Positions 9,758 through 18,083 of a stretch of 64,000 nucleotides of DNA are shown here, piece after piece (position 1 is the stretch's first letter; every line of letters starts with the position of its first letter). A program made the translations under genes and the position numbers. The notes beneath the pieces were generated by a model, which had not been told where the DNA came from, made no database searches, and worked only from the letters and a program-made list of their open reading frames with translations. The stretch covers positions 218,531 through 282,530 of the forward strand of contig CAMEJJ010000001.1 of the NCBI GenBank assembly GCA_945919795.1, in the 5' to 3' direction. Source of the DNA: an uncultured Lachnospiraceae bacterium. GTDB taxonomy: Bacteria; Bacillota; Clostridia; Lachnospirales; Lachnospiraceae.

Positions 9758-10825
9758 CTACAAAACATGTTCTCGCAACAACTCTTTAAATTGCGCCGCA
9801 ATCTTTTCGTAGGTAAAATCTGCGAGTCGTTCTTTTTGATTGTCTAATACCGTCTGTTTTAATTCCTCATCTTTTACCAGCTTGTCAATCATACCGGCCG
9901 TAATCATCGGATCCTTGGTATCCATGAGGATACCCGCGCCATGTAAGGTGCTTGCTACCGCAGCCGCATCATAGGCAATAATCGGGGTTCCTAAATACAT
10001 GGCTTCTACAAGCGGTACGCAAAAGCCTTCATGCTCGCTCTCGCACAAAAAGACATCTGCCACCTTGTAAAAGGCCAGAATCTCTTTAAAACTGATATGT
10101 CCCGGAAATACGACATTTTTTATCTCTGCCTGCTGAATGTAACGAATTAAGCGATTCTTATATTTATTGCCCTTTCTGCTGGAACCAATCAGAATCAGGC
10201 GTGATTTGGGATTGTAGTATTCCTGATAACGTGCAAAAGCACGGATGATATCCTCGTGCTTTTTATTGGGCACAACGCGACCGACAAACAGGATATTGGT
10301 ATAGCCGTCCCGATACTCTGTCAGGATATTTTCTGCAGGCTCTTTATCATAATCTTCAAAGGGAATGACGATTGGCAATACATCAATTGGGCAGGTAAAT
10401 CCCATACGAATCAGGTCCTGTTTGTTGTATTCGGATACCGCCAGACAATAGTCTGTCTTATCGGCTAACCACTGCAGTTCTTCATATCCTTTGCAACACT
10501 GCTCATAGGCATACTCATCATAATGCTCAAAGAATGCAGGTGGCGTAATATTGTGATAAACCATCACGCGCTTGCATTTGAGATTTCCAAATATATAGTT
10601 TAATCGTGAACCGGATGCCATGTGATAGATGACTGCGTCTTCTTTGGATAGATTGGGAAGCTGTTCAGCTGATTTGGCAGTTCCCACAGGAAGTCTATCA
10701 TCAATAGAGTCCGCATAGATTTCATTTTCGATTCCCATTTCGTCGAGAATATGTTTCATGGCAAGCATATCATTACCGACAGCATCTCCAAAGGAAATTC
10801 CGGGTGCTAATTGAATGATTTTCAT
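9758..10825 (-). CDS. Family 4 glycosyltransferase (GDAVGND subgroup, paralogue 1)
   Basis: 355 residues, GT-B fold. It opens KIIQLAPGISFGDAVGND, a start shared with the genes at 13314 and 22886, followed by the RVMVYHNITPPAFF segment that all three keep. The donor site has ILFVGRVVPNKKHEDII, then CESEHEGFCVPLVEAM with the EX7E pair. It overlaps the upstream coiled-coil gene by 4 bp, so they are translationally coupled. It probably builds the backbone of the ABC-exported glycan, given wzt and wzm just upstream. Three paralogues of one subgroup in one locus suggest similar linkages made in succession; donors are unknown. Confidence 0.88.
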   Translation of the reverse strand: MKIIQLAPGISFGDAVGNDMLAMKHILDEMGIENEIYADSIDDRLPVGTAKSAEQLPNLSKEDAVIYHMASGSRLNYIFGNLKCKRVMVYHNITPPAFFEHYDEYAYEQCCKGYEELQWLADKTDYCLAVSEYNKQDLIRMGFTCPIDVLPIVIPFEDYDKEPAENILTEYRDGYTNILFVGRVVPNKKHEDIIRAFARYQEYYNPKSRLILIGSSRKGNKYKNRLIRYIQQAEIKNVVFPGHISFKEILAFYKVADVFLCESEHEGFCVPLVEAMYLGTPIIAYDAAAVASTLHGAGILMDTKDPMITAGMIDKLVKDEELKQTVLDNQKERLADFTYEKIAAQFKELLREHVL

Positions 10826-11274
10826 ACCATACCCTCCCCATCAGGATTTTCTGTCTTACTGTTTTCCAACTTCTGTATCTTTTGTTCAAGCTCTGCGACC
10901 TTCTCTTCCAAAATACGAATACGCTCGGTATCCTCCTGCATTTTTCCAAAGCAGATTTTGGAAAAGTCTACCACTTTATTGTTCCATACATTCTGCTCTA
11001 ATTGCATGGGAATAACCGTAGCGGTAATCAACTTTCTGATAAGTCCTTTTACGCCACGCACCAGGGCATTGCCCTCAAATTCCGGTCGCACGGGGATCTC
11101 CCTGCGCTCATGCATCTCCTTCATCTCTTCCTCTGCAAGACTTTCCTCGTATGCTGTAGAATAGATATTCAACCGCTTGACGTCCTCAAAATCCATAAGA
11201 GAGGAGAGCTCACCCTTTTTTGCAATATCTTGATTGATTTGTGCAATTAACTCGTTATAATGAATATCCTGCAT
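10822..11274 (-). CDS. Small coiled-coil protein, possible glycan chain-length or enzyme-scaffold partner (paralogue 1)
   Basis: 150 residues. The N-terminus (MQDIHYNELIAQINQDI) is helical, the centre has a basic patch GVKGLIRKLI near residue 80, and the C-terminal third is a heptad coiled coil (IRILEEKVAELEQKIQKLE). It is homologous to the protein at 24096-24515, which shares all three elements in order. From memory, the same N-terminal layout precedes methyltransferase domains in surface-polysaccharide enzymes of other Firmicutes, so this looks like a free-standing version of that region. It lies 8 bp after wzt and overlaps a GT4, which fits a scaffold or ruler role. The function is inference. 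Confidence 0.6.
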   Translation of the reverse strand: MQDIHYNELIAQINQDIAKKGELSSLMDFEDVKRLNIYSTAYEESLAEEEMKEMHERREIPVRPEFEGNALVRGVKGLIRKLITATVIPMQLEQNVWNNKVVDFSKICFGKMQEDTERIRILEEKVAELEQKIQKLENSKTENPDGEGMV

Positions 11275-11282
11275 AGCTTCTC

Positions 11283-12512
11283 CTAAATTTCCTCTTTTAC
11301 GCCATCCAACTTAGTAGGATAATGATTCCACTTCCGTTCCATATGGAGCACGCCTGCCTCTGTACTGGTGCTTCTGACATAGAAGCGCATATAATCTCGC
11401 CAGTAGTCATAGTCAAATCCAAACGGGGTATGGATCTCCACATCCAGCTTGTAGCTGCCCTGCTTTAGGGGCAGGCAGGTAATCTGGCAGGTTACGGTGA
11501 CATCTCCTTCAATCACCAGAGGCATTTTGTCAATCAGGGTATTGGTACCATAGATTTCCTGATTATCGAGAGAAAAGATGCCAAAGCCAAAAACCGCATC
11601 CTCGATTTTGCGGCTGGCAAAACAATCGATTTCAATCCGGACGTTTTCTCCCGGTGTAAAGGTATCGGTTAGCTCGCCTTTTTCATTGATCATGCGAACT
11701 GCCTTCACAACCGCTTCCTGATTGCCCGAATGACGGTCAATTTTTCGATCCATATCACTCTCACAACGGATATTGCTCTTGGCCATAAACTCCAGATACT
11801 GCGAGTGAACTTCACGGGGATTGCCCTCTGCACGAATCTTGCCATCTTGTATCCAATAGCATTTATCACAGATACGTTCAATCTGATCCAAAGAGTGAGA
11901 CACAATGACAATCGTGGTTCCCTGTTGTTTGATTTCATTCAGTTTGGTAAAGCACTTTGCCTGGAAAGCCACATCTCCAACTGCAAGGATTTCGTCAATC
12001 AAAAGAACATCTGCATCCACGTTGATGGCAACGGCAAAAGCCAGACGCATATACATACCGGATGAATAAGTTCGGACCGGATTGTCGATATATTCCTGCA
12101 GTTCCGAAAAGTCAATGATTTTCTGCAGTCTTTCATCAATTTCTTTTTTCTTTAATCCAAAGATGGAGGCGTTGATATAGATATTTTCTCTTCCGCTCAT
12201 ATCCGGATGAAAGCCGGCACCCAGCTCAATCAGACTTGAGACGCGCCCTTTGAGCTCAATAGTCCCCTGATCCGGATACATGATACGCGTCAAAAGCTTA
12301 AGCGTCGTACTCTTTCCACATCCATTGTGTCCGACAAGACCGATTGCTTCACCTTTTTTTACAGAAAAGTTAATTCCCTGTAGGACATGACGCACTTCTT
12401 TTCGGCGGCCGCTTCCGCGAAGCAGAAAATCTTTGAGGCTATAGCTGCGGTCCAGATATACTTTAAAACTTTTGTGGAGGTTTTTGACCTCAATTGCATT
12501 TTGCTCTTCCAT
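11283..12512 (-). CDS. wzt: Polysaccharide ABC exporter, ATP-binding subunit (Wzt type)
   Basis: 409 residues. The N-terminal ATPase domain (about 1-240) has Walker A GHNGCGKST, the signature YSSGMYMRLAFA, Walker B VLLIDEILAVGD and the switch His in IVIVSHS. The C-terminal 160 residues form a Wzt-type beta-sandwich (ENVRIEIDCFASRKIEDAVFG and later SYKLDVEIHTPFG), which in O9a Wzt recognises the capped end of the finished glycan. This means export of a full-length chain on a lipid carrier through the membrane, powered by ATP. Its start overlaps the end of wzm by one base. The adjacent coiled-coil gene may supply the termination signal. Confidence 0.93.
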   Translation of the reverse strand: MEEQNAIEVKNLHKSFKVYLDRSYSLKDFLLRGSGRRKEVRHVLQGINFSVKKGEAIGLVGHNGCGKSTTLKLLTRIMYPDQGTIELKGRVSSLIELGAGFHPDMSGRENIYINASIFGLKKKEIDERLQKIIDFSELQEYIDNPVRTYSSGMYMRLAFAVAINVDADVLLIDEILAVGDVAFQAKCFTKLNEIKQQGTTIVIVSHSLDQIERICDKCYWIQDGKIRAEGNPREVHSQYLEFMAKSNIRCESDMDRKIDRHSGNQEAVVKAVRMINEKGELTDTFTPGENVRIEIDCFASRKIEDAVFGFGIFSLDNQEIYGTNTLIDKMPLVIEGDVTVTCQITCLPLKQGSYKLDVEIHTPFGFDYDYWRDYMRFYVRSTSTEAGVLHMERKWNHYPTKLDGVKEEI

Positions 12513-13288
12513 TACATAACCTCCGCAAATCTTTTTTTCGATTTTTCAAATACAAATCCCCCTAAGAGCATACAAAAGACTCCCATTCCAATTCCCAATA
12601 ACAGGGTGGATAGCTCCGGTGCCTGTTTGTAGTAAAAAATATCACGATAGGCAACAATAATCGGAGTCATGGGGTTTAAGTAAAACAGGGGACGAAGCTG
12701 CTCGGGCACCATATCCACAGAATACATGACAGGGGTCATAAACTGCCATGCCATGATGACGATACTTAATAAATACTGCATATCCCGTAAAAAAACCGTG
12801 ATGGCAGAAAAGAATAGGGTAAGCCCTAAAGCCAGTATGGTTTCCACAAAGATAATGATGAAAAGATAGCCCCAGACCATGAGGTTGATACCTTTTCCGG
12901 ATACCAGTAATACGGCAATCAAAACGATGAAGGTTAAGAGCATGTTGACAAGCTGCGCCGCTACATAGGAAATAGGCAACACTTCACGTGGGAAGTAGAT
13001 TTTCACAACCAGATTCTTTTGATTCATAATACAGCCGGAGCCTACTGATATGCAGTTGGCAAAGTAAGTCCATGGAATCAGTGCCACAAACAAAAACAAA
13101 TAGTAATCCTCTACCCCGGCTCTCATGATAACGGAAAAAACCAGCGTGTAGACGATAAGCTGCAAAAGTGGTGTTAAAAAGGTCCAAAAAAAGCCCAATA
13201 CGGATCCTTTGTATTTTCCTTTCAGATCTCTTCTTACCAGATTGACAATCATGGTACGATATTCCCATATTTCTTTTAATGTGTTCAT
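12512..13288 (-). CDS. wzm: Polysaccharide ABC exporter, permease subunit (Wzm type)
   Basis: 258 residues with six membrane spans, the ABC-2 permease layout of Wzm/TagG. The cytoplasmic N-terminus EYRTMIVNLVRRDLKGKYKGS is the amphipathic gate helix and coupling region typical of the family, followed by LGFFWTFLTPLLQL. Later segments MTPVMYSVDMVPEQLRPLFYLNPMTPI are also conserved. It pairs with wzt to form the exporter. It is preceded 25 bp upstream by a GT4 in the same orientation. No regulatory element is visible in the short gap. Confidence 0.93.
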   Translation of the reverse strand: MNTLKEIWEYRTMIVNLVRRDLKGKYKGSVLGFFWTFLTPLLQLIVYTLVFSVIMRAGVEDYYLFLFVALIPWTYFANCISVGSGCIMNQKNLVVKIYFPREVLPISYVAAQLVNMLLTFIVLIAVLLVSGKGINLMVWGYLFIIIFVETILALGLTLFFSAITVFLRDMQYLLSIVIMAWQFMTPVMYSVDMVPEQLRPLFYLNPMTPIIVAYRDIFYYKQAPELSTLLLGIGMGVFCMLLGGFVFEKSKKRFAEVM

Positions 13289-13313
13289 GTCGCTTTAACC
13301 TGTTATTCTTTCT

Positions 13314-14384
13314 TTATTTGATAAAATCTTCAATCAAAGATAATAATTGTTTTTCTATTTTTTCATGTGCAAAGTCACAAAGTCTTTCTCTCTGACCATC
13401 TATTATCTTATTTTTCAAACACTCATCTGTCAAGACACGGTTCATGAGAGCCGCTGCAATCATAGGATTCTCATCTTCCAACATAAATCCGCTTCCACCA
13501 AGCGTATAAGGGATGGCAGTCGTATTTTTTGCCACAATGGGAATGTCAAAAAACATCGCTTCTACTAACGGCACGCAAAAGCCCTCGTGATCACTCATGC
13601 ACAAAAACAAGTCCGCACTGTGATAATAAGCCAGTATTGCCGGAAAGCTGATATGTCCGGAAAAAAGAACATTGTTTACCCCGATTTCTTTGACATATGC
13701 CAATAATCTCTCATAATAGTTTTCCATCCCTTCATAATTACCGACTAAAATCAGCCGGGAATTGGGATTGTACTGCTTCTGATAGACACAAAATGCAGCT
13801 ATCACATCTTCCTGCCTTTTATTCGGATTGATACGTCCGGTAAATAAAATGTTGGTCATTCCATCCTGCATCTGCTCCATGACCTGTGCGTCCGGCTCTT
13901 TTTCATAATCCGAAAAAGGAATGAGAATGGGCATAACCTCGATGTTACACCGATATCCCATGCGAATCAATTCTTCCCGATTATACGCAGAATCCGCCAG
14001 ACAAAAATCTGCGCATTTTGCCATCATCCTTGCCTGATGATATGCATCCAGACAATTCTCTAACAGGATGGGATGATAGCCGCAGAAAAAGTGTGGCGGT
14101 GTAATATTATGATATCTTATGATTTTTTTACAGTTTAAGTTGGCAAACCGAAGATTGAGTTCATGCCCGGTTGATAAATGATAAATGACAATATCGTCCG
14201 GTTTTATTCCACTCAGATCATCGGTTGAGCGCACCGTTTCCGTTTGCGCAATTTTGGGTGCCGTATAAGCTGCCATCAGCTCACACGTATAGCCTGCTTT
14301 TTGCAGACTGTGATGCAATGCCAATGCATCGTTGCCAACCGCATCCCCAAAAGAAAGGATTGGCAGCATATTGATTATTTTCAT
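13314..14384 (-). CDS. Family 4 glycosyltransferase (GDAVGND subgroup, paralogue 2)
   Basis: 356 residues, a close relative of the enzymes at 9758 and 22886. It opens KIINMLPILSFGDAVGND, then has IIRYHNITPPHFFCGY, ILFTGRINPNKRQEDVI and the EX7E motif CMSDHEGFCVPLVEAM. It is a retaining GT-B enzyme acting on a lipid-linked glycan in the cytoplasm. A 41-bp hairpin (14401-14441) lies immediately upstream of its ribosome site, between it and the Cys/His hydrolase gene, and may set the ratio between the secreted-enzyme block and the exporter block. The transferred sugar is unknown. Confidence 0.88.
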   Translation of the reverse strand: MKIINMLPILSFGDAVGNDALALHHSLQKAGYTCELMAAYTAPKIAQTETVRSTDDLSGIKPDDIVIYHLSTGHELNLRFANLNCKKIIRYHNITPPHFFCGYHPILLENCLDAYHQARMMAKCADFCLADSAYNREELIRMGYRCNIEVMPILIPFSDYEKEPDAQVMEQMQDGMTNILFTGRINPNKRQEDVIAAFCVYQKQYNPNSRLILVGNYEGMENYYERLLAYVKEIGVNNVLFSGHISFPAILAYYHSADLFLCMSDHEGFCVPLVEAMFFDIPIVAKNTTAIPYTLGGSGFMLEDENPMIAAALMNRVLTDECLKNKIIDGQRERLCDFAHEKIEKQLLSLIEDFIK

Positions 14385-14400
14385 ATTGTTTCCTTTTATC

Positions 14401-14441
14401 GGTCACAATATGTTCCGTGGATAACAGAACATATTGCGACC
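14401..14441. repeat. Intergenic inverted repeat (15-bp arms)
   Basis: Arms 14401-14415 and 14427-14441 pair over 15 bp with one mismatch around an 11-base loop. A T-rich tail follows only on the plus strand, where there is no gene to end, so on the operon strand it is more likely an RNA-stabilising or attenuating hairpin than a terminator. Confidence 0.6.
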
Positions 14442-14456
14442 GGTTATTTTTATTCA

Positions 14457-15938
14457 TTAAAGGCCATAGCTTGCCATAATCTCCCGAAACTCTTTGGAAT
14501 TAGCAAAGCCTGCAACGACATCATCTCTGGATTTTCCGCTATTTAAAGCATTAACCCAGTCTCGAAGTCCCGGTTCATCGTATTCACGTCCTAAAAATGT
14601 CGGATACAATACTTTGACAAACTCCTCATTGGACAGGTTTTGATTTAAAAATTCCTTTGAATGAAGGAAACCTTCTGTCGCTACATAATAAGCGCTGTGC
14701 TCTTTGTTACAGATAGCATTACACCAGTCATTCATTCCTTTTACATCGTAGCCTCTTCCAAGTGCCTTGTTGTACAATCTTGCTACAAATCGGGTAGCCC
14801 CTTCATTGCGGTCACGTCCTTCTGTCAACTTCACGCTGCCTCTGACAATGCCGTATTCCTTGCAGATATTTGTGAATTCATCAGATTCGGCAAATCCACG
14901 GAATACGTATTTTTTGGAAACACCGTTAGCAAGTGCATCACTCCAGGTATTCATTCCACCCGCATCGGACCCTCTGTCCATCATAACTTCATATAATGTT
15001 TCAATGTATTCTTCATCCGAAAGATTGTTATTCTTCATCTCATCACTGTCAAAGAAGCCCCATGCAACTTCAACACCGTTTTTCTCACCTGTAGCAAGCT
15101 GGAGAGACCAGTTATACCATCCGTCTTCATCAGGGAATCGATTGAGACATTTTATATACAGACGTAATACGAAATCTACAATTTTTTCAACATCCACATT
15201 GTCCGGATCATAGACTCCGGCAGGATCTGCCGGTTTCGGATTAGACGGTGCTGCATCCACCGGATATCGGGTTGTTAAATTGGTCAAAGTCTCCATGGTC
15301 TCTTCTTTAGACATAATTCTTCCCCAATGAATGGAAGAATTATAATTACCCTCTGCCAAAACAACATGATCCACGTATTTTTCCAATACGATGACAGAAT
15401 GGGTATCATCGTTAACACGCAGAATATCACCTACACGGATATCCTCATAGGTCGGATTATCCACATAACGTGCCGGCAAATCACCAAATGCCGCATCACT
15501 TAAGATAAATGCAAATCCGGCACATCCACCGCCAATTCCAATAATGTATCCGGGATAATTGTATCCCCTCCATTCATAAAGATTGGCATTGGTCCAAGGC
15601 ATACCCTCCGGATACTGTGCTTTCATGGCAATCATGGCATTGTATGCCGATTCCTCAGTCGGTGTCGCCTCCGGTAAAAGCGATGTATCCAATGTTTCCG
15701 TGATAATGCTGTCTGCCGGTAATTCTGCATCCGGTGCAAAGAATACCTCCTCCGGCAAACCGGAAGATATATTGCTATCTTCCTCTGTGACTGTGTTGCT
15801 ACTTCCTTGTGTTCTTGCCTTGATTGCAGCTTCGATACTGTCAGAAACGGTTGTCGCACCGACAGAAACCGTTTGCAGTGACATGGTTGCAACTGCGATT
15901 GCCAAGGCAAAAATGGATCCGATTACTCGTTTTCTCAT
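14457..15938 (-). CDS. Secreted Cys/His hydrolase (NlpC/P60- or CHAP-like) with two C-terminal DUF4214 modules
   Basis: 493 residues. A signal peptide (MRKRVIGSIFALAIAVA to about residue 28) is followed by an acidic linker. The catalytic domain (about 85-230) has GGGCAGFAF with Cys139, then RVGDILRVNDDTHSVIVLEK with His180 and AEGNYN, a Cys-His layout of papain-like amidases or peptidases. From about residue 250 two DUF4214 modules follow, each with two copies of the pattern RLY...LGR..D..G...W and GF..S.EF. The last 55 residues are nearly identical to those of the protease at 16005. It is predicted to be displayed on the cell wall. Substrate unknown; peptidoglycan peptide is the natural guess. 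Confidence 0.72.
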   Translation of the reverse strand: MRKRVIGSIFALAIAVATMSLQTVSVGATTVSDSIEAAIKARTQGSSNTVTEEDSNISSGLPEEVFFAPDAELPADSIITETLDTSLLPEATPTEESAYNAMIAMKAQYPEGMPWTNANLYEWRGYNYPGYIIGIGGGCAGFAFILSDAAFGDLPARYVDNPTYEDIRVGDILRVNDDTHSVIVLEKYVDHVVLAEGNYNSSIHWGRIMSKEETMETLTNLTTRYPVDAAPSNPKPADPAGVYDPDNVDVEKIVDFVLRLYIKCLNRFPDEDGWYNWSLQLATGEKNGVEVAWGFFDSDEMKNNNLSDEEYIETLYEVMMDRGSDAGGMNTWSDALANGVSKKYVFRGFAESDEFTNICKEYGIVRGSVKLTEGRDRNEGATRFVARLYNKALGRGYDVKGMNDWCNAICNKEHSAYYVATEGFLHSKEFLNQNLSNEEFVKVLYPTFLGREYDEPGLRDWVNALNSGKSRDDVVAGFANSKEFREIMASYGL

Positions 15939-16004
15939 ACGTCTTCTCCTTTTTTATTTTATATTTTTTATTTTTTTTATATTTTTCCTAAATTCTATTT
16001 TCTC

Positions 16005-18083
16005 TTACAATCCGTAGCTTGCCATAATCTCTCGAAATTCTTTGGAATTGGCAAATCCCGCGATAACTTCATCTCTGCTTTTTCCACTGTTTAATGCGTT
16101 TATCCAGTCTCGAAGTCCCCGCTCATCGTATTCCCGACCTAAAAAAGTACGATATAATACTTTTACAAATTCTTCATTGCTCAGTCTCTTATTTAAAAAT
16201 TCAGAAGAATGGAAAAAGCCTTCCGTCGCAACACGATATGCATTCCACTTTCTATCGTTTAGCAAGCCTGTCCAATTATTCAGCCCCGGAATATCATAAT
16301 CTCTGCCAAGTGCCTGTTGATATAGTCTAGTCACAAATGCTGTATAGCCCTGATTTTTATCCCGGTTTTCCCGTACGGGAATCTGTCCGGCCGAGAAACC
16401 ACAGTTATTGCAGATTCCTTTAAATTCATTGGAACCACTAAATCCGTTCATGACATACAAACGGGACATACCTTCGGAAAGTGCACGAAGCCAGTCTGCC
16501 TTTCCGGCCTCATCGGCGTTTCTATTTAAGAATGTTCGATAGAGGATATCAACATATTCTTCATCACTTAGATTTTTTTCGATAAATTCATCACTAAACA
16601 AAAATCCATAGGCAACTTCTGCACCATTTTTTGTTTTGTTATTCAGCACGCCACACCATGTACGCATACCTTCTTCATCAGAGCTTCGATTGAGGCAATA
16701 ACGGTAAAGTCTTTCTACAAAGCCTTCCGTTGTATTTGGCAGCTCTTCGAAACTATCCTCATTGGTATCAGTAAGACCTGTTGTTTTTGATATTGCCGAA
16801 AGGGCATTGACAATTCCCCATCCGGAATATGCGTCAAAACCTGCTGTATAGGTATCTGTTGCCGTGGATGCAAGAATGTTTTTCACATCTGACGCAGTCA
16901 TTGCAGGATTGCATGCCCATATATCGGCAGCAACACCACATAACACTGCGGAAGCCATTGAGGAACCGTTTGCTGATGCGTACTGTCCGTTTTTGCTGGT
17001 AGAGTAAATGCTAACTCCGGGTGCTGAAATAAAATTGTCTGTTCCATAATTAGATGAATTGTACTTTTGGCCGTTTTGATCCGTTGCAATAACACCAATC
17101 GTCGAATCATATTTTGACGGATAATGCGCTGCATCCGTTCCATTATTGCCTGCGGAACATACAATTAAAATGCCGGAATCGCTTGTTGTTTTCAATGCCT
17201 CTTTTAACGCAAGATCTTCAGCATACATACCCATACTCATATTGACGATTCTGGCATTGATACTGCGTGCATACTGCAAAGCACGAATTACATTGGAAGT
17301 TGTAATACTTCCGCCCTGGTTTTGTACCTGTAATGCACATATCTCTACACAATCACTCGCAATTCCTGCAATTCCAATCCCATTATCAGCTTTGGCCCCA
17401 ATAATTCCGGCAACCATTGTACCGTGCGATGTACTGCCATTATCTGTTGTAACAGCCGTATAAGTATCGGAACAGGTATTGACACTATAGGCAAGATTCA
17501 GACTTCCCGATAAATCCGGATGTATCACGTCGACCCCGGTATCAATCACCGCCACACGGATTTTTTGTGCTCCTGCTTTTTTTAACAGCGCTCTGGTGCG
17601 ATTCATTTCAAGATAGTCCCAGTACCACTGTTTTGTTAATAACGCATCGTTGACAACTGTCTCGGATGCTTCTGTATTTATTTCCGGTTCTTCGATTTCA
17701 TAGATATAATTTGGCTGTGCAAATGCCACTCCCGGCAAATCATTATAATAATCAACCGCATCCATGACATCACTGGGAATCGTATTCTCACTGATCTGAT
17801 TTAAATTAACAACGGAATATGTAATACCGGTTTCTGCTTCTGCTGTTAACTCAAACGCTTCATCATCATTTCCTGTCTTTGCCGCGTCACTTTGTCCGGC
17901 ATCCGTTTGCAAAATTTCTTCTGCCTCTTCTTTGGAAACATCTTCTTCAAATACGACAATCAGTTCTCCATCTTCATACGGGGGTTGCCATTCTGCATAT
18001 ATATTATCACTGTTTATCAGACATGCAAAGATGATTCCCAGAAATCCAAAACCTATTCTATGTATAAGTCCCGTTAATTTCAT
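16005..18083 (-). CDS. Secreted subtilisin-family serine protease with two DUF4214 modules
   Basis: 692 residues. A signal peptide ends near residue 30 (NIYAEWQ). A propeptide-like region (GELIVVFEEDVSKEEAEEIL) precedes an S8 catalytic domain with the triad Asp181 (VIDTGVD), His220 (SHGTMVAG) and Ser375 (NGSSMASA). Two tandem DUF4214 modules start near residue 450 and run to the C-terminus EFREIMASYGL. Its stop overlaps the upstream glucosaminidase start region by 4 bp. The likely roles are processing other surface proteins or nutrient proteolysis. The C-terminal modules probably hold it at the cell wall; this anchoring role is inferred. Confidence 0.88.
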   Translation of the reverse strand: MKLTGLIHRIGFGFLGIIFACLINSDNIYAEWQPPYEDGELIVVFEEDVSKEEAEEILQTDAGQSDAAKTGNDDEAFELTAEAETGITYSVVNLNQISENTIPSDVMDAVDYYNDLPGVAFAQPNYIYEIEEPEINTEASETVVNDALLTKQWYWDYLEMNRTRALLKKAGAQKIRVAVIDTGVDVIHPDLSGSLNLAYSVNTCSDTYTAVTTDNGSTSHGTMVAGIIGAKADNGIGIAGIASDCVEICALQVQNQGGSITTSNVIRALQYARSINARIVNMSMGMYAEDLALKEALKTTSDSGILIVCSAGNNGTDAAHYPSKYDSTIGVIATDQNGQKYNSSNYGTDNFISAPGVSIYSTSKNGQYASANGSSMASAVLCGVAADIWACNPAMTASDVKNILASTATDTYTAGFDAYSGWGIVNALSAISKTTGLTDTNEDSFEELPNTTEGFVERLYRYCLNRSSDEEGMRTWCGVLNNKTKNGAEVAYGFLFSDEFIEKNLSDEEYVDILYRTFLNRNADEAGKADWLRALSEGMSRLYVMNGFSGSNEFKGICNNCGFSAGQIPVRENRDKNQGYTAFVTRLYQQALGRDYDIPGLNNWTGLLNDRKWNAYRVATEGFFHSSEFLNKRLSNEEFVKVLYRTFLGREYDERGLRDWINALNSGKSRDEVIAGFANSKEFREIMASYGL

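Noticed and set aside
14401..14441. Terminator of the Cys/His hydrolase gene
   Set aside because: The hairpin lacks a T-run on the minus strand, where it would be needed; it is listed as an inverted repeat only.
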